Assembly: GCA_965178525.1 (NCBI GenBank)
Contig: CBCXVS010000146.1
Location: forward strand, 1 to 18,411
Reading direction: 5' to 3'
Source of the DNA: CBCXVS01 sp965178525
Lineage (GTDB): Bacteria; Tectomicrobia; Entotheonellia; Entotheonellales; Entotheonellaceae
DNA: 18,411 nucleotides
The position numbers were made by a program, and so were the translations under genes. A model generated the notes under the pieces. The model saw only the letters and a program-made list of their open reading frames with translations, did no database searches and was not told where the DNA came from. Shown one piece after another: positions 1-7,232 of this stretch; position 1 is the stretch's first letter; each line of letters starts with the position of its first letter.

Positions 1-97
1 ACCCCGCGTCCAAAAGCGACGACCCCAGACCGCTCCCCTCATGACAAAACCCCCTCATGTGTTGGGTCAACCGTTGATACGACCAGCAGTTAGAGCT

Positions 98-328
98 TCA
101 CTTAAGGCCATTCACGGCACGCATGACATCGGCAACGCCGGCACAGCGGGCGATGAGCGCCGGGCGCCGGTCGATCATGCCATTCCAGATTTGCCGCGCC
201 TGATCATAGCCGTCATCTCCGGAGCACAACAGGGCGCCTCGCAGGCTGGCCTGCAACGCCTCAACGACGGTGGGTTCTAGAATGGTTTCTTCTCCGCTAA
301 GGGTCATCATACGCAGATCGCCCATCAT
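98..328 (-). pseudogene. N-terminal fragment of an FAD-binding (berberine-bridge/PCMH type) oxidoreductase
   Basis: The 76-residue frame contains a run typical of the start of FAD-linked oxidases of the PCMH/berberine-bridge family: GDDGYDQARQIWNGMIDRRP, then LIARCAGVADVMRAVN. In that family the sequence continues into the glycine-rich flavin-attachment motif (RGGGH). Here the frame instead ends after NGLK at a TGA, and no continuation was found in the other two minus frames down to base 1. Family members are about 450 residues long, so this is a remnant. The ATG at 328 was chosen because AGAGGGAG lies just upstream. It begins 49 bases after the amidase stop on the same strand, so the two were probably one operon before the truncation. 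The family call is fairly firm; whether a short peptide is still made is unknown. Confidence 0.6.
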
Positions 329-377
329 TGGTCTCCCTCTATGCCCTAACATCGGCTGTGTTTCTGCTGCACATGTC

Positions 378-1892
378 CTAGAGCGTCTTCCAGTCAACAG
401 CCTGCTCGAACGCATAAGCGGCGCGGTAAATCGTAGACTCGTCGAACGGCTTGCCCACGAGCATCATGCCGATGGGCAGACCGTCACTCATGCCACAAGG
501 CACGTTCATGGCGGGGTGATGCGTGATGTCAAACGGGGCGGTGTTGGCAATCATTTCCAGCGCGCGTTGGACATACTCTTCACGGCTCGCATCCGCTGGC
601 GGCAGCGGCGTGGCCTTGATCGGCAGCGTCGGCATGAGCAGCAGGTCGTGCTCGGTCAACACACGGTCATAGGCCGCCACGAGCCGGCGCGTGATGTTCA
701 TCGCCTTGCCGTAGTAGCGCGACCCGTGGTGCTGCGCCACATAAGTACCGACGAGCATAAACAGTTTGGTCGTCTCCGAGAGCTCATTGGCGCGCTGCCG
801 CCAGCCCCGGTGGAAGTCCATCAGGCCGGTCACATACAGGTCGGGGCGGCTCAGACCGTAGCCATCACCCCACATCATGGTCTGGGTGAGCCCCTCGACG
901 CCAATCGGCGTCCACAGAGCCGGGCCAGCGCGATGCATGGGGATCGACACCTCGTGTGCGGTCGCGCCCAATTTCTTGAGCTGTTCGGCCGCCACGCGCA
1001 CACTTGTATCCACATCGGCCTCGGAGTTGGCGTGGCCGAAACCCTCCGGGACCACGGCAATGGACAGCCCTTGCACGCCCCTCGCTAACGCCTGCGTATA
1101 GTCTTGCGTCGTCACGTTGTATTGGCGCGGATCATAGCCGTCCGGACCCGCGAGGACCTCGAGCAATAAGGCATTGTCGCGCACGTTCGCCGTCATGGGT
1201 CCGGTGTGGTCGATAAAGACCTCGATGGGCATGATCCCCGTATACGGCACGAGCCCATGCGTGGGCTTCATGCCATAGATACCGCAGAACGAGGCGGGAA
1301 TGCGGATCGATCCGCCCTGATCCCCCCCGAGCGCCATGTCCGCCTCGCCCGCGGCAACCAACGCCGCGCTACCTGAGGACGAGCCGCCGGCCGAATAGCC
1401 CATCTTGTGTGGATTGTGTACGGCACCCGTGGCATTGGTATGGCTCCCGCCGGAAAGGCAGAAATACTCGCAATGGGCCTTGCCCAGGATCTCGCCACCC
1501 GCATCCAGGATGCGGGTGGCGACGGTCGCATCGACCTCAGGGACGTATCCTTCGAGCGTGGAGGCGCCGTTCATCATGGGCACTCCCGCTAACATCACGT
1601 TATCTTTGAGGACAACGGTCTTACCTTGGAGCTTACCCTGGGCGGCGCCTTTGACCGTGGTCTTGTAATACCAGGCGTTATACTTATTTTCGTCACCTTG
1701 AGGTCGGTAGCCCGGCGCGCGGGGATAGGTGACCTGCGGCAGCTCATCGGGCATGGCATCTACCACGTTATAACTGTCGATGTACGGTCGAAGTAAGTCG
1801 ATGAAGGACCGCACATCGTCGTCGGTGAGATCCAGGCCGATTTCCTCAGCCACGTCTAGGAGCTGATCGGGTGTAGGGACTCTGGCGGCCAT
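378..1892 (-). CDS. Amidase, amidase-signature family (aliphatic/enantioselective amidase-like)
   Basis: A 504-residue cytoplasmic hydrolase that should convert an amide to the acid plus ammonia. The Ser-cisSer-Lys triad of the amidase-signature fold is complete: Lys96 in VVLKDN, Ser171 in YSAGGSSSGSAA and Ser195 in GGDQGGSIRIPAS. The 24-residue Ser-Ser spacing is the usual one. The N-terminal extension and motifs such as VAGVPMMNG-like LAGVPMMNGAS, GGDQGGSIRIPASFCG and the PIEVFIDHTGP stretch resemble amidases found beside nitrile hydratases in Rhodococcus (from memory). No nitrile hydratase is present in this window. The ATG at 1892 is preceded by GAGGAGGAGAGGAG, far better than the longer frame opening at 2009. 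The gene diverges from the aminotransferase and is followed by the truncated FAD oxidase. The exact substrate cannot be assigned. Confidence 0.93.
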   Translation of the reverse strand: MAARVPTPDQLLDVAEEIGLDLTDDDVRSFIDLLRPYIDSYNVVDAMPDELPQVTYPRAPGYRPQGDENKYNAWYYKTTVKGAAQGKLQGKTVVLKDNVMLAGVPMMNGASTLEGYVPEVDATVATRILDAGGEILGKAHCEYFCLSGGSHTNATGAVHNPHKMGYSAGGSSSGSAALVAAGEADMALGGDQGGSIRIPASFCGIYGMKPTHGLVPYTGIMPIEVFIDHTGPMTANVRDNALLLEVLAGPDGYDPRQYNVTTQDYTQALARGVQGLSIAVVPEGFGHANSEADVDTSVRVAAEQLKKLGATAHEVSIPMHRAGPALWTPIGVEGLTQTMMWGDGYGLSRPDLYVTGLMDFHRGWRQRANELSETTKLFMLVGTYVAQHHGSRYYGKAMNITRRLVAAYDRVLTEHDLLLMPTLPIKATPLPPADASREEYVQRALEMIANTAPFDITHHPAMNVPCGMSDGLPIGMMLVGKPFDESTIYRAAYAFEQAVDWKTL

Positions 1893-1980
1893 CTCCTCTC
1901 CTCCTCTCAACGCCTTCACCCTCTTGGGGCGAGGGCGCAAACGGTGATGTCCAAACATACAAGGCAGCTCGATACGCTTC

Positions 1981-2009
1981 ACTGTATCCCTGAGGCCGTG
2001 TCCCGTCAA
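1981..2009 (-). promoter_or_regulatory. Candidate sigma-70 promoter for the amidase
   Basis: On the minus strand TTGACG (2009-2004), a 17-base spacer and TACAGT (1986-1981) form a plausible housekeeping promoter. It would give a leader of roughly 85 bases before the amidase ATG. It lies back to back with a candidate promoter for the divergent aminotransferase. This is motif evidence only. Confidence 0.35.
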
Positions 2010-2030
2010 CTCAAGGTTTTGGCCACACCA

Positions 2031-2059
2031 TTGACAGCGCCCGGAAGGGAGCGTAGCAT
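2031..2059 (+). promoter_or_regulatory. Candidate sigma-70 promoter for the class III aminotransferase
   Basis: A perfect TTGACA (2031-2036), a 17-base spacer and TAGCAT (2054-2059) sit about 55 bases upstream of the preferred ATG at 2115. The position fits a short leader and supports starting the gene at 2115 rather than at the longer frame opening at 1944. Confidence 0.45.
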
Positions 2060-2114
2060 CCAGGCATGGTGCAAGGATATTCGTTTGCGATCGCGTATGG
2101 AGGGAGCATTGAGC

Positions 2115-3482
2115 ATGGCATCCACATCTCGTTCCACACTTGAGGAGGCGTATACGAAGGCGCTGCCAACCTCCCAGTCACTCTTCGCCCGGGCCCAAGG
2201 GCTTTTTCCCGATGGCGTGACCCACGATAACCGCCGTATGCAACCCTTCCCTATTTTCATCGATCGGGCAGATGGCGCGTACAAGTGGGACGCAGATGGC
2301 AAGTGCTACATCGATTACTGGATGGGCCACGGCGCGCTTCTCTGCGGGCATAATCCGCCGCATGTCCGTGATGCGGTGATCGAGCAAGCGTCACGTGGGA
2401 CGCACTATGGGGCCAGCCATGCGCTCGAAGTGTCATGGGGCGAATGGGTGCGCCGTCTGGCGCCGTGTGCCGAGATGGTGCGTTTTACCGCCTCGGGAAC
2501 CGAGGCCACGCACATGGCGCTGCGTTTGGCCCGAGGCTGCACCGGCAAGACACGTGTGATCAAGTTTGCCGGCCATTTTCACGGCTGGCATGAGGGGCTA
2601 GAGGTCGGCGTGACCGACCCGTACGAGGCGATTGCCGAGCCGGGGCAGATGCAAGATGTCGTGGACACGGTGGCCCTCTGCCCGCCGAACGATATCGATG
2701 CCGTGCGCGCGGCGCTGGCGGCCGGGGATGTGGCGGCAATTATTTTGGAGCCGACCGGCGGACACTTTGGGACCGTGCCCGTGACGCCGGGATTTCTGCA
2801 GCAGCTTCGCCACGAGGCTACGAAAGCCGATGCGGTGTTGATCTTCGATGAAGTGGTCACGGGCTTTCGGGTGGCGCCGGGCGGGGCTCAAGCGTTGTTT
2901 GGGGTGACGCCGGATATGTCCACGTTTGCCAAGATCCTCGCGGGTGGCCTGCCGGGTGGCGCGGTCGCGGGCCGGGCCGATATCATGGCCTACCTGTCGA
3001 CCAAGGAGACGCCGGAGGAAACGCGGCGTACCAAGGTGCACCATCCCGGAACGTTCAATGCCAATCCGCTGTCCGCCGCCGCAGGCGTGGCGATGCTGAG
3101 TGCGCTGGCTGACGGCGAGAGCACCCGCATGGCCAATGCCCAGGCCGCCAAATTACGACAGGGTATGAACGAGACGTTGGCGCGAGAGCAGGTCGCCTGG
3201 AAAGTGTATGGCGAGCATAGCGACTGGAAAATCTTTTATGGGGCTGAAGCGCCACCGCGCAACGGCGATGATCAGGATGTACGCGACATCCCATGGCAAC
3301 GTCTGGATGGGAAATTCCCCCGGCAGAGCCGCGCCTTGCGCCAGGCATTGATTCTGCAGGGTACTGATTTCAATGGCGCGCGCGCCCTGGTGGGCACGTG
3401 TCATACCGATGATGTGGTGGACGAAACCCTCAGCGGTTTTGCTGCAGCCGTGCGTGCGGTGAAACAAGAAGGTTTTACATAA
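2115..3482 (+). CDS. Class III aminotransferase, glutamate-1-semialdehyde 2,1-aminomutase-like
   Basis: A 455-residue PLP enzyme of the fold-type I, class III aminotransferase group, closest in pattern to glutamate-1-semialdehyde aminomutase. Visible marks are the SGTEATHMALRLAR phosphate-binding stretch (about 127-140), HFHGWHEG (154-161), the PLP-ring aspartate in LIFDEVVTGFRV (Asp245) and the Schiff-base lysine in FAKILAGGLPGG (Lys273). The ATG at 2115 has GGAGGGAG eight bases upstream; the frame is open further upstream but without a comparable site. A stand-alone HemL role is possible. The divergent amidase suggests instead a catabolic or amino-acid transaminase/mutase role, which is an inference. 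The stop codon lies inside a 15-bp palindrome. Confidence 0.9.
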   Translation: MASTSRSTLEEAYTKALPTSQSLFARAQGLFPDGVTHDNRRMQPFPIFIDRADGAYKWDADGKCYIDYWMGHGALLCGHNPPHVRDAVIEQASRGTHYGASHALEVSWGEWVRRLAPCAEMVRFTASGTEATHMALRLARGCTGKTRVIKFAGHFHGWHEGLEVGVTDPYEAIAEPGQMQDVVDTVALCPPNDIDAVRAALAAGDVAAIILEPTGGHFGTVPVTPGFLQQLRHEATKADAVLIFDEVVTGFRVAPGGAQALFGVTPDMSTFAKILAGGLPGGAVAGRADIMAYLSTKETPEETRRTKVHHPGTFNANPLSAAAGVAMLSALADGESTRMANAQAAKLRQGMNETLAREQVAWKVYGEHSDWKIFYGAEAPPRNGDDQDVRDIPWQRLDGKFPRQSRALRQALILQGTDFNGARALVGTCHTDDVVDETLSGFAAAVRAVKQEGFT

Positions 3483-3516
3483 GACATAAGATATAAGATA
3501 TATATCTTATGTCTTA
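3480..3516. terminator. 15-bp perfect AT-rich stem-loop between convergent genes
   Basis: The arms 3480-3494 and 3502-3516 are perfect reverse complements separated by a 7-base loop, and the left arm includes the TAA of the aminotransferase. The genes on either side converge (the next one ends at 3560), so a bidirectional terminator or transcript-end stabiliser is the natural reading. The stem is almost all A/T and no clear U-run follows, which is unusual for an intrinsic terminator. Confidence 0.45.
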
Positions 3517-3559
3517 AGAAAGAGGTCCACGACCACCTTGCCAGGGCAAGCCGGTCCTT

Positions 3560-4060
3560 TCAATGCTTGCCAAAGAGTTGGCGGGGTAACCACAGATGAC
3601 GGAGCGTCCCGGTGCTATCGCGCTTGCAATCCCGCCATGAGGTGATCGCCAGGCGAATGTCTGCCAACGCCGCCGTGGGCAACGGTTGCTTCGTACCCGT
3701 CAAGGTCTGCACCAGGGTTTCGAGGCCAGGGTTATGGCCGACGATCATGACCCGTTCGTGCTGTGTGGCGTAGCCGCGTATGGCTTGGAGATAGGCGTGG
3801 GGCGCGGCCAGGTACATGGACTTGTCATAAATGATGTGGCCCTCATACCCCATGGCCTGAGCCGCTTTCTTAGCGGTGCTTTTCGCACGTTTGGCCGTCG
3901 AACTCAAGATGAGATCGGGTACGGCCTTTTGCTCGGCGAGAAACTGGCCCAGGCGTGGGGCTGTTCGTTTGCCCCGTTTGTTCAGCGGACGATCGTGATC
4001 GTCTAACGTGGCATCCTGCCAACTCGACTTGGCGTGTCGGAGAACGAAAAGCGTTTTCAC
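3560..4060 (-). CDS. Histidine phosphatase family protein, SixA-like phosphohistidine phosphatase
   Basis: A 166-residue protein of the phosphoglycerate-mutase-like histidine phosphatase superfamily. The phospho-acceptor motif is LRHAKSSW with Arg8-His9. The second catalytic histidine is His109 in IVGHNPGLE, and SSTAKRAKST supplies the conserved arginine. Length and the RHAKS variant of RHG match SixA-type protein phosphohistidine phosphatases, which dephosphorylate His in phosphorelay proteins. The true substrate here is unknown. A GTG at 4060 is chosen because GGAGG lies six bases upstream and the motif then begins at residue 8, as usual in the family. The frame is open to 4165 but would add an atypical N-terminus. 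The gene diverges from the EamA permease gene. Confidence 0.85.
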   Translation of the reverse strand: MKTLFVLRHAKSSWQDATLDDHDRPLNKRGKRTAPRLGQFLAEQKAVPDLILSSTAKRAKSTAKKAAQAMGYEGHIIYDKSMYLAAPHAYLQAIRGYATQHERVMIVGHNPGLETLVQTLTGTKQPLPTAALADIRLAITSWRDCKRDSTGTLRHLWLPRQLFGKH

Positions 4061-4167
4061 GAGAGCCTCCGGAGCATCCGTGGATAGATGGCGAGGGCAC
4101 ACTGGTGCGACTACTGCCACCATAAAGGAGTTGCCGAAGAACCGCAAGCGCCGAAAGGTTCGCATCC

Positions 4168-5010
4168 GTGCCCTCTGAACTCACAGCTGTCCTCTACGGT
4201 CTGACGTCCGCACTCACCTGGGGCGCCGGGGATTTCAGTGGCGGTTTGGCCACGAAACGCACCCATGTCATGCTCGTCGTACTCGTGGCGCAGGGGGTTG
4301 GGATCGTGTGTTTGCTGGGCACGGCACTGCTGGTGGCGGAGCCACTGCCATCCGGGACCGATGTTCTCATCGGTGCGGCGGCCGGTATTGCCGGTATGAT
4401 GGGTTTGCTGGCCTATTATCAGGGTCTGGCACAACATCCGATGGGCATTGTAGCGCCCGTTGCAGCAGTGGTCTCGGCTATTGTACCGGTCATCGTCGGC
4501 GCCTTCCTAGAAGGCTTGCCAGCCATGACGCAGCTCTTCGGCTTTGCTCTGGCCATCCTGGCAGTTTGGATGATTTCACACGCTGCGGACACGACCGCAG
4601 TGCCGCTACGCGGTCTGCTGCTGCCGGTGGTGGCGGGAGGGGGGTTCGCATTATTTTTCATTTGTATCGACCAGACGAGCCATAACGCGGTGTTTTGGCC
4701 CCTGGTGGGGGCGCGTACCGCTTCGCTGCTGCTCCTGGCGTTGGCGGGATGGGCTTGGCGTCAGTGGCAAAAACCGTCTAGACACCAACTGCCTGTGATG
4801 GTCCTGGCTGGCATTTTCGACACCGCCGGCAATGCCTTCTACACCCTGGCAGCCACGGACGGACGGCTCGATATCGCGGCCGTCCTCGCGTCTCTCTACC
4901 CGGCAACGACGGTCCTGCTAGCCTGGTTCGTCCTCAACGAGCGACTCAACCGGCAGCAGTGGGTTGGCGTGGTGGTGGCGCTGTGTGCCGTAGGACTGAT
5001 TGCGTTGTGA
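4168..5010 (+). CDS. EamA/DMT-superfamily permease
   Basis: A 280-residue very hydrophobic protein with about ten predicted membrane helices in two repeats, the layout of drug/metabolite transporter (EamA) permeases. The first repeat opens with a stretch rich in small residues followed by TWGAGDFSGG. The second ends with the family-typical LYPATTVLLAWFVLNERL (residues about 240-258) and a last helix VGVVVALCAVGLIAL. It should act in the inner membrane as an exporter or exchanger of a small metabolite; the substrate cannot be predicted. The start is a GTG at 4168 with AAAGG about nine bases upstream. The gene converges on the MscS gene with only 14 bases between the stops and no visible terminator hairpin. 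Confidence 0.88.
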   Translation: MPSELTAVLYGLTSALTWGAGDFSGGLATKRTHVMLVVLVAQGVGIVCLLGTALLVAEPLPSGTDVLIGAAAGIAGMMGLLAYYQGLAQHPMGIVAPVAAVVSAIVPVIVGAFLEGLPAMTQLFGFALAILAVWMISHAADTTAVPLRGLLLPVVAGGGFALFFICIDQTSHNAVFWPLVGARTASLLLLALAGWAWRQWQKPSRHQLPVMVLAGIFDTAGNAFYTLAATDGRLDIAAVLASLYPATTVLLAWFVLNERLNRQQWVGVVVALCAVGLIAL

Positions 5011-5024
5011 ATCAAAGAGACCGA

Positions 5025-5936
5025 TTAAGCGCTGGCCGGCGGGGATAAATACACCTCCATTTGCTGCAGAGGAACCTCGATATTGGCCTCGTCGAACGCC
5101 AGCTTGATCTTCTCGTTGAGGCCGAACAAAACGGCCATGAAATCGGCAATTTTCACCCAAGGGCGTACGGCGAGGTCGACCGAATTCGAGGCCAGTTCAC
5201 TCACGATGATCTGTGGCTTGGGATCTTCAAGAATGCGTTCGTCCTCGGCAAGCACCCGCTCAATCACCGTGCGCACAGCGAGCAGGTCAGCCTTATAGTT
5301 CACACGAACGGTGAGATCAATCCGTCTCGTAGGCCGGTTGGAATAATTGACAATGGTACTGCTGCAGACCTCGGAGTTGGGGATGAACACCGCCTCATTG
5401 TTCATAGTGCGCAAGGTAGTGTCAAAAAGACCAATGCCTTCCACCCAACCACGCGAACTGCCGACGTCAACCAAATCCCCAATGCGAAACGGCTTCTTAA
5501 AGGCCAGGATCAGGCCATTCGCCAGCGATGAAAACTGCTCCCGCAAGCTTAACCCTATGGCCAATGCCACACCGCCAAGCATGGCTGCCAAGGCGTCTAT
5601 ATTCAGGCCAAGTACGCCGAGGGTCGTGATGATCACCACCGCCATCAACGCGATGGCAGTCAGCCTTTCGACAAGGTCCGCACGCGTGTTGTCCATCTCG
5701 GCACGGCGTACGATTTCGCCAACCTTACGCGCTATAACGCGCGCGGCCATCCGGCCGACAACGAATACAGCGAGAGCAGACAGCAGCTTCCATAAACCGG
5801 GTATAGCGATTTTCGTGAAGGTTGCCCATGCGCTTTTTGCCCAGGCGACCAGTTTGGCTTTCAATATCGTGACCCCCGACGTTTTCGTTGATCGCGTGAC
5901 AAGCAGGATTCGCCGTACAGCATCGCTATACAGCAT
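5025..5936 (-). CDS. Small-conductance mechanosensitive channel (MscS family)
   Basis: A 303-residue inner-membrane channel that would open under membrane tension and release solutes in hypo-osmotic shock. Three hydrophobic segments (about 46-64, 90-111 and 113-146) are followed by the MscS beta domain and C-terminal domain. The third helix, ALAAMLGGVALAIGLSLRE, is the pore-lining type with alternating Gly/Ala. Downstream FKKPFRIGDLVDVG and VFIPNSEV are hallmark MscS sequences. The length is close to that of E. coli MscS. The start is uncertain. The ATG at 5936 has no ribosome site and lies only about 12 bases beyond the expected transcription start of a strong promoter, whereas a TTG at 5864 has GGGGG upstream. 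Confidence 0.9.
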   Translation of the reverse strand: MLYSDAVRRILLVTRSTKTSGVTILKAKLVAWAKSAWATFTKIAIPGLWKLLSALAVFVVGRMAARVIARKVGEIVRRAEMDNTRADLVERLTAIALMAVVIITTLGVLGLNIDALAAMLGGVALAIGLSLREQFSSLANGLILAFKKPFRIGDLVDVGSSRGWVEGIGLFDTTLRTMNNEAVFIPNSEVCSSTIVNYSNRPTRRIDLTVRVNYKADLLAVRTVIERVLAEDERILEDPKPQIIVSELASNSVDLAVRPWVKIADFMAVLFGLNEKIKLAFDEANIEVPLQQMEVYLSPPASA

Positions 5937-5955
5937 CGCAAATCACGGAATGTGG

Positions 5956-5984
5956 ATAGTAAACTGTATTTTGTACCGTGTCAA
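5956..5984 (-). promoter_or_regulatory. Candidate sigma-70 promoter for the MscS-type gene
   Basis: On the minus strand a perfect TTGACA (5984-5979) is followed by a 17-base spacer and TACTAT (5961-5956). The expected transcript start falls near 5949, so the channel gene would be either nearly leaderless from ATG 5936 or started internally. Confidence 0.45.
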
Positions 5985-5986
5985 TG

Positions 5987-6024
5987 CAGGCTGGGCCAAG
6001 AAGTGTGAAAAAAATCCCAGCCTG
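5987..6024. terminator. 9-bp GC-rich stem-loop between the STN-domain gene and the channel gene
   Basis: CAGGCTGGG (5987-5995) and CCCAGCCTG (6016-6024) are perfect reverse complements around a 20-base loop that contains a run of A residues (T on the minus strand). It lies about 50 bases after the stop of the minus-strand STN-domain gene and just upstream of the channel promoter. It could therefore insulate the two genes. There is no U-run after the stem, so intrinsic termination is uncertain. Confidence 0.35.
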
Positions 6025-6074
6025 GGCGATCGGTCAAGATACCATGTCACGACTGGCAAGAGCCTCCTCGGGCG

Positions 6075-6611
6075 CTACCGTTTCTCCGGCGCCTCGGGTG
6101 CGTGACGCTTGTTCTGCTTGACCTTTGCCTTCGGCGTCATCTTCGACGGATCAACGTTAAATTCGGAGGGTTCGACCTCGGCCTTCCGCTTGATTTTCAA
6201 CTTTGGCACCACATTGATTCTGACAATCTTGGGTTTCCCATCTTGTAGAGCATACATCTCCAGGAAATTGATATTGAGTTTAAAAAAGGCATCTCGGAGC
6301 GTGAGGCGGTCAAACGTCACCGTGACGGTCTCCGTCTCTGGCAGTTGGGTCACGACATCAAACTGCATCTGCTGCCCGATGGCATGGACGACATCATTCA
6401 CACGGGCATTCGTGGCACGCAACGACAGGCGTTCGTCCTTGACGGTCAGGACAAAATCTCCTTGCGGTTTTGCTGTCGCTGTCGTCTGAGGCTTCGCCTT
6501 CTCCGAGGCTGGCGTGTCCCCAGCCCAGAGCATAGCGGGGACAAACATGACAGCAAGTATGCCGAAGGCAGAGCGCCAAGCATTTTTCCTGAGACTCGGT
6601 ATACGTATCAT
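6075..6611 (-). CDS. Secreted STN (secretin/TonB N-terminal) domain protein
   Basis: A 178-residue protein with a clear signal peptide: basic N-terminus RKNAWR, hydrophobic core and a probable cut after AMLWA near residue 30. Residues about 60-135 follow the pattern of the short STN domain seen at the N-terminus of secretins and TonB receptors, including VTVTFDRLTLRDAFFKLNINF. The rest (about 137-178) is a lysine-rich tail. No secretin barrel or receptor follows, so this is an orphan periplasmic STN protein rather than a truncated secretin with a visible remainder. ATG 6611 is chosen because GAGGAG lies just upstream and the signal peptide then starts correctly; the frame is open to 6665. The function is unknown. 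A periplasmic role in assembly or stabilisation of an envelope complex is only a guess. Confidence 0.7.
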   Translation of the reverse strand: MIRIPSLRKNAWRSAFGILAVMFVPAMLWAGDTPASEKAKPQTTATAKPQGDFVLTVKDERLSLRATNARVNDVVHAIGQQMQFDVVTQLPETETVTVTFDRLTLRDAFFKLNINFLEMYALQDGKPKIVRINVVPKLKIKRKAEVEPSEFNVDPSKMTPKAKVKQNKRHAPEAPEKR

Positions 6612-6936
6612 GCGAAGCTCCTCTGATAGAGTTGCAAACCTTTTTTCCCGCAATCCGCATTCCACACTCGCATGGGGCAGACACGGTTTAAGAAGTGCCC
6701 GAGATGTAGCTCATTTTGTCCAGGAACTTAAGCCGTTAACATGAAGAAGCGCCTCCATGGGCTGGGGGCGTTGGCCAGTGCTTAATATTTGATCCCGGGC
6801 GTCTGAGCAGGCGCCGACGGGTCACGGGCTCGCCGTCGCATGAAGGCTATCCTTATCGTGTTTCGTTACCCTCTGCAATTATGGACTACGATGACACGAG
6901 CAAGCTTCGTACCAGCCGGATCCCAACGGTTCGCCG

Positions 6937-6968
6937 ATTCTTATTCTCTACAATTCTTATTCTCTACA
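6937..6968. repeat. Tandem duplication of a 16-base unit
   Basis: The unit ATTCTTATTCTCTACA occurs twice without any gap (6937-6952 and 6953-6968). It looks like a recent slippage duplication; no role is evident. Confidence 0.85.
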
Positions 6969-7074
6969 ATAAGTAGCGGTTAGGGAATGCATGAGAGGGA
7001 TTTACCGGCATGTATGCCGTCTGTGCGGCACGTGCGTATGGGTCACGCATGACGCAGATATTGGATCACCCGTG

Positions 7075-7105
7075 CCATCGTACGATGGCCATCATGCGAT
7101 GATGC
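7075..7105. repeat. Adjacent palindromes upstream of the propeller gene
   Basis: CCATCGTACGATGG is a perfect 14-base palindrome. A few bases further on CATCAT-GCG-ATGATG forms a second inverted repeat. Such dyads can be binding sites for dimeric regulators. They lie about 130 bases before the propeller start codon; no promoter was firmly identified, so a regulatory role is speculative. Confidence 0.4.
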
Positions 7106-7232
7106 TTGCGGGTCTGTCCAAGCGAAGGGTCGCAATGTCGAGGGACTGGCAGAGAAGCGACGCTTGACAGCGGGGACCAAATCAACGACCTTATCTCCAG
7201 CAACGACCGTTACGATGACAAGGAGATACACC

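Larger units (their letters stand above)
6612..7232. other. Gene-free interval of about 620 bases with short repeats and palindromes
   Basis: No convincing gene was found here on either strand. It holds a weak hairpin (CGACGG / CCGTCG around 6815-6838) and two exact head-to-tail copies of a 16-base unit at 6937-6968. Two small palindromic motifs lie near 7075-7105. It separates the minus-strand STN gene from the plus-strand propeller gene, so both promoters should lie in it. A TTGACA at 7164-7169 has no well-spaced -10 box. Confidence 0.5.

Noticed and set aside
1..97. A minus-strand frame open to the window edge at the left end
   Set aside because: It is short, matches nothing, and does not continue the FAD oxidase fragment.
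270..1088. 272-codon plus-strand frame opposite the amidase
   Set aside because: It is antisense to an amidase with a complete catalytic triad and shows the biased composition of a shadow frame.
5347..6105. 252-codon plus-strand frame opposite the MscS gene
   Set aside because: The minus strand carries all MscS hallmarks; the plus frame is low-complexity Ser/Thr/Ala/Arg-rich sequence.
6741..6785. 14-codon frame beginning MKKRLHGLG in the 620-base gap
   Set aside because: It is very short and has no ribosome site or hydrophobic signal; chance is the best explanation.
7164..7196. Promoter with TTGACA at 7164 for the propeller gene
   Set aside because: No acceptable -10 box lies 16-18 bases downstream; TTATCT is too far at 21 bases.
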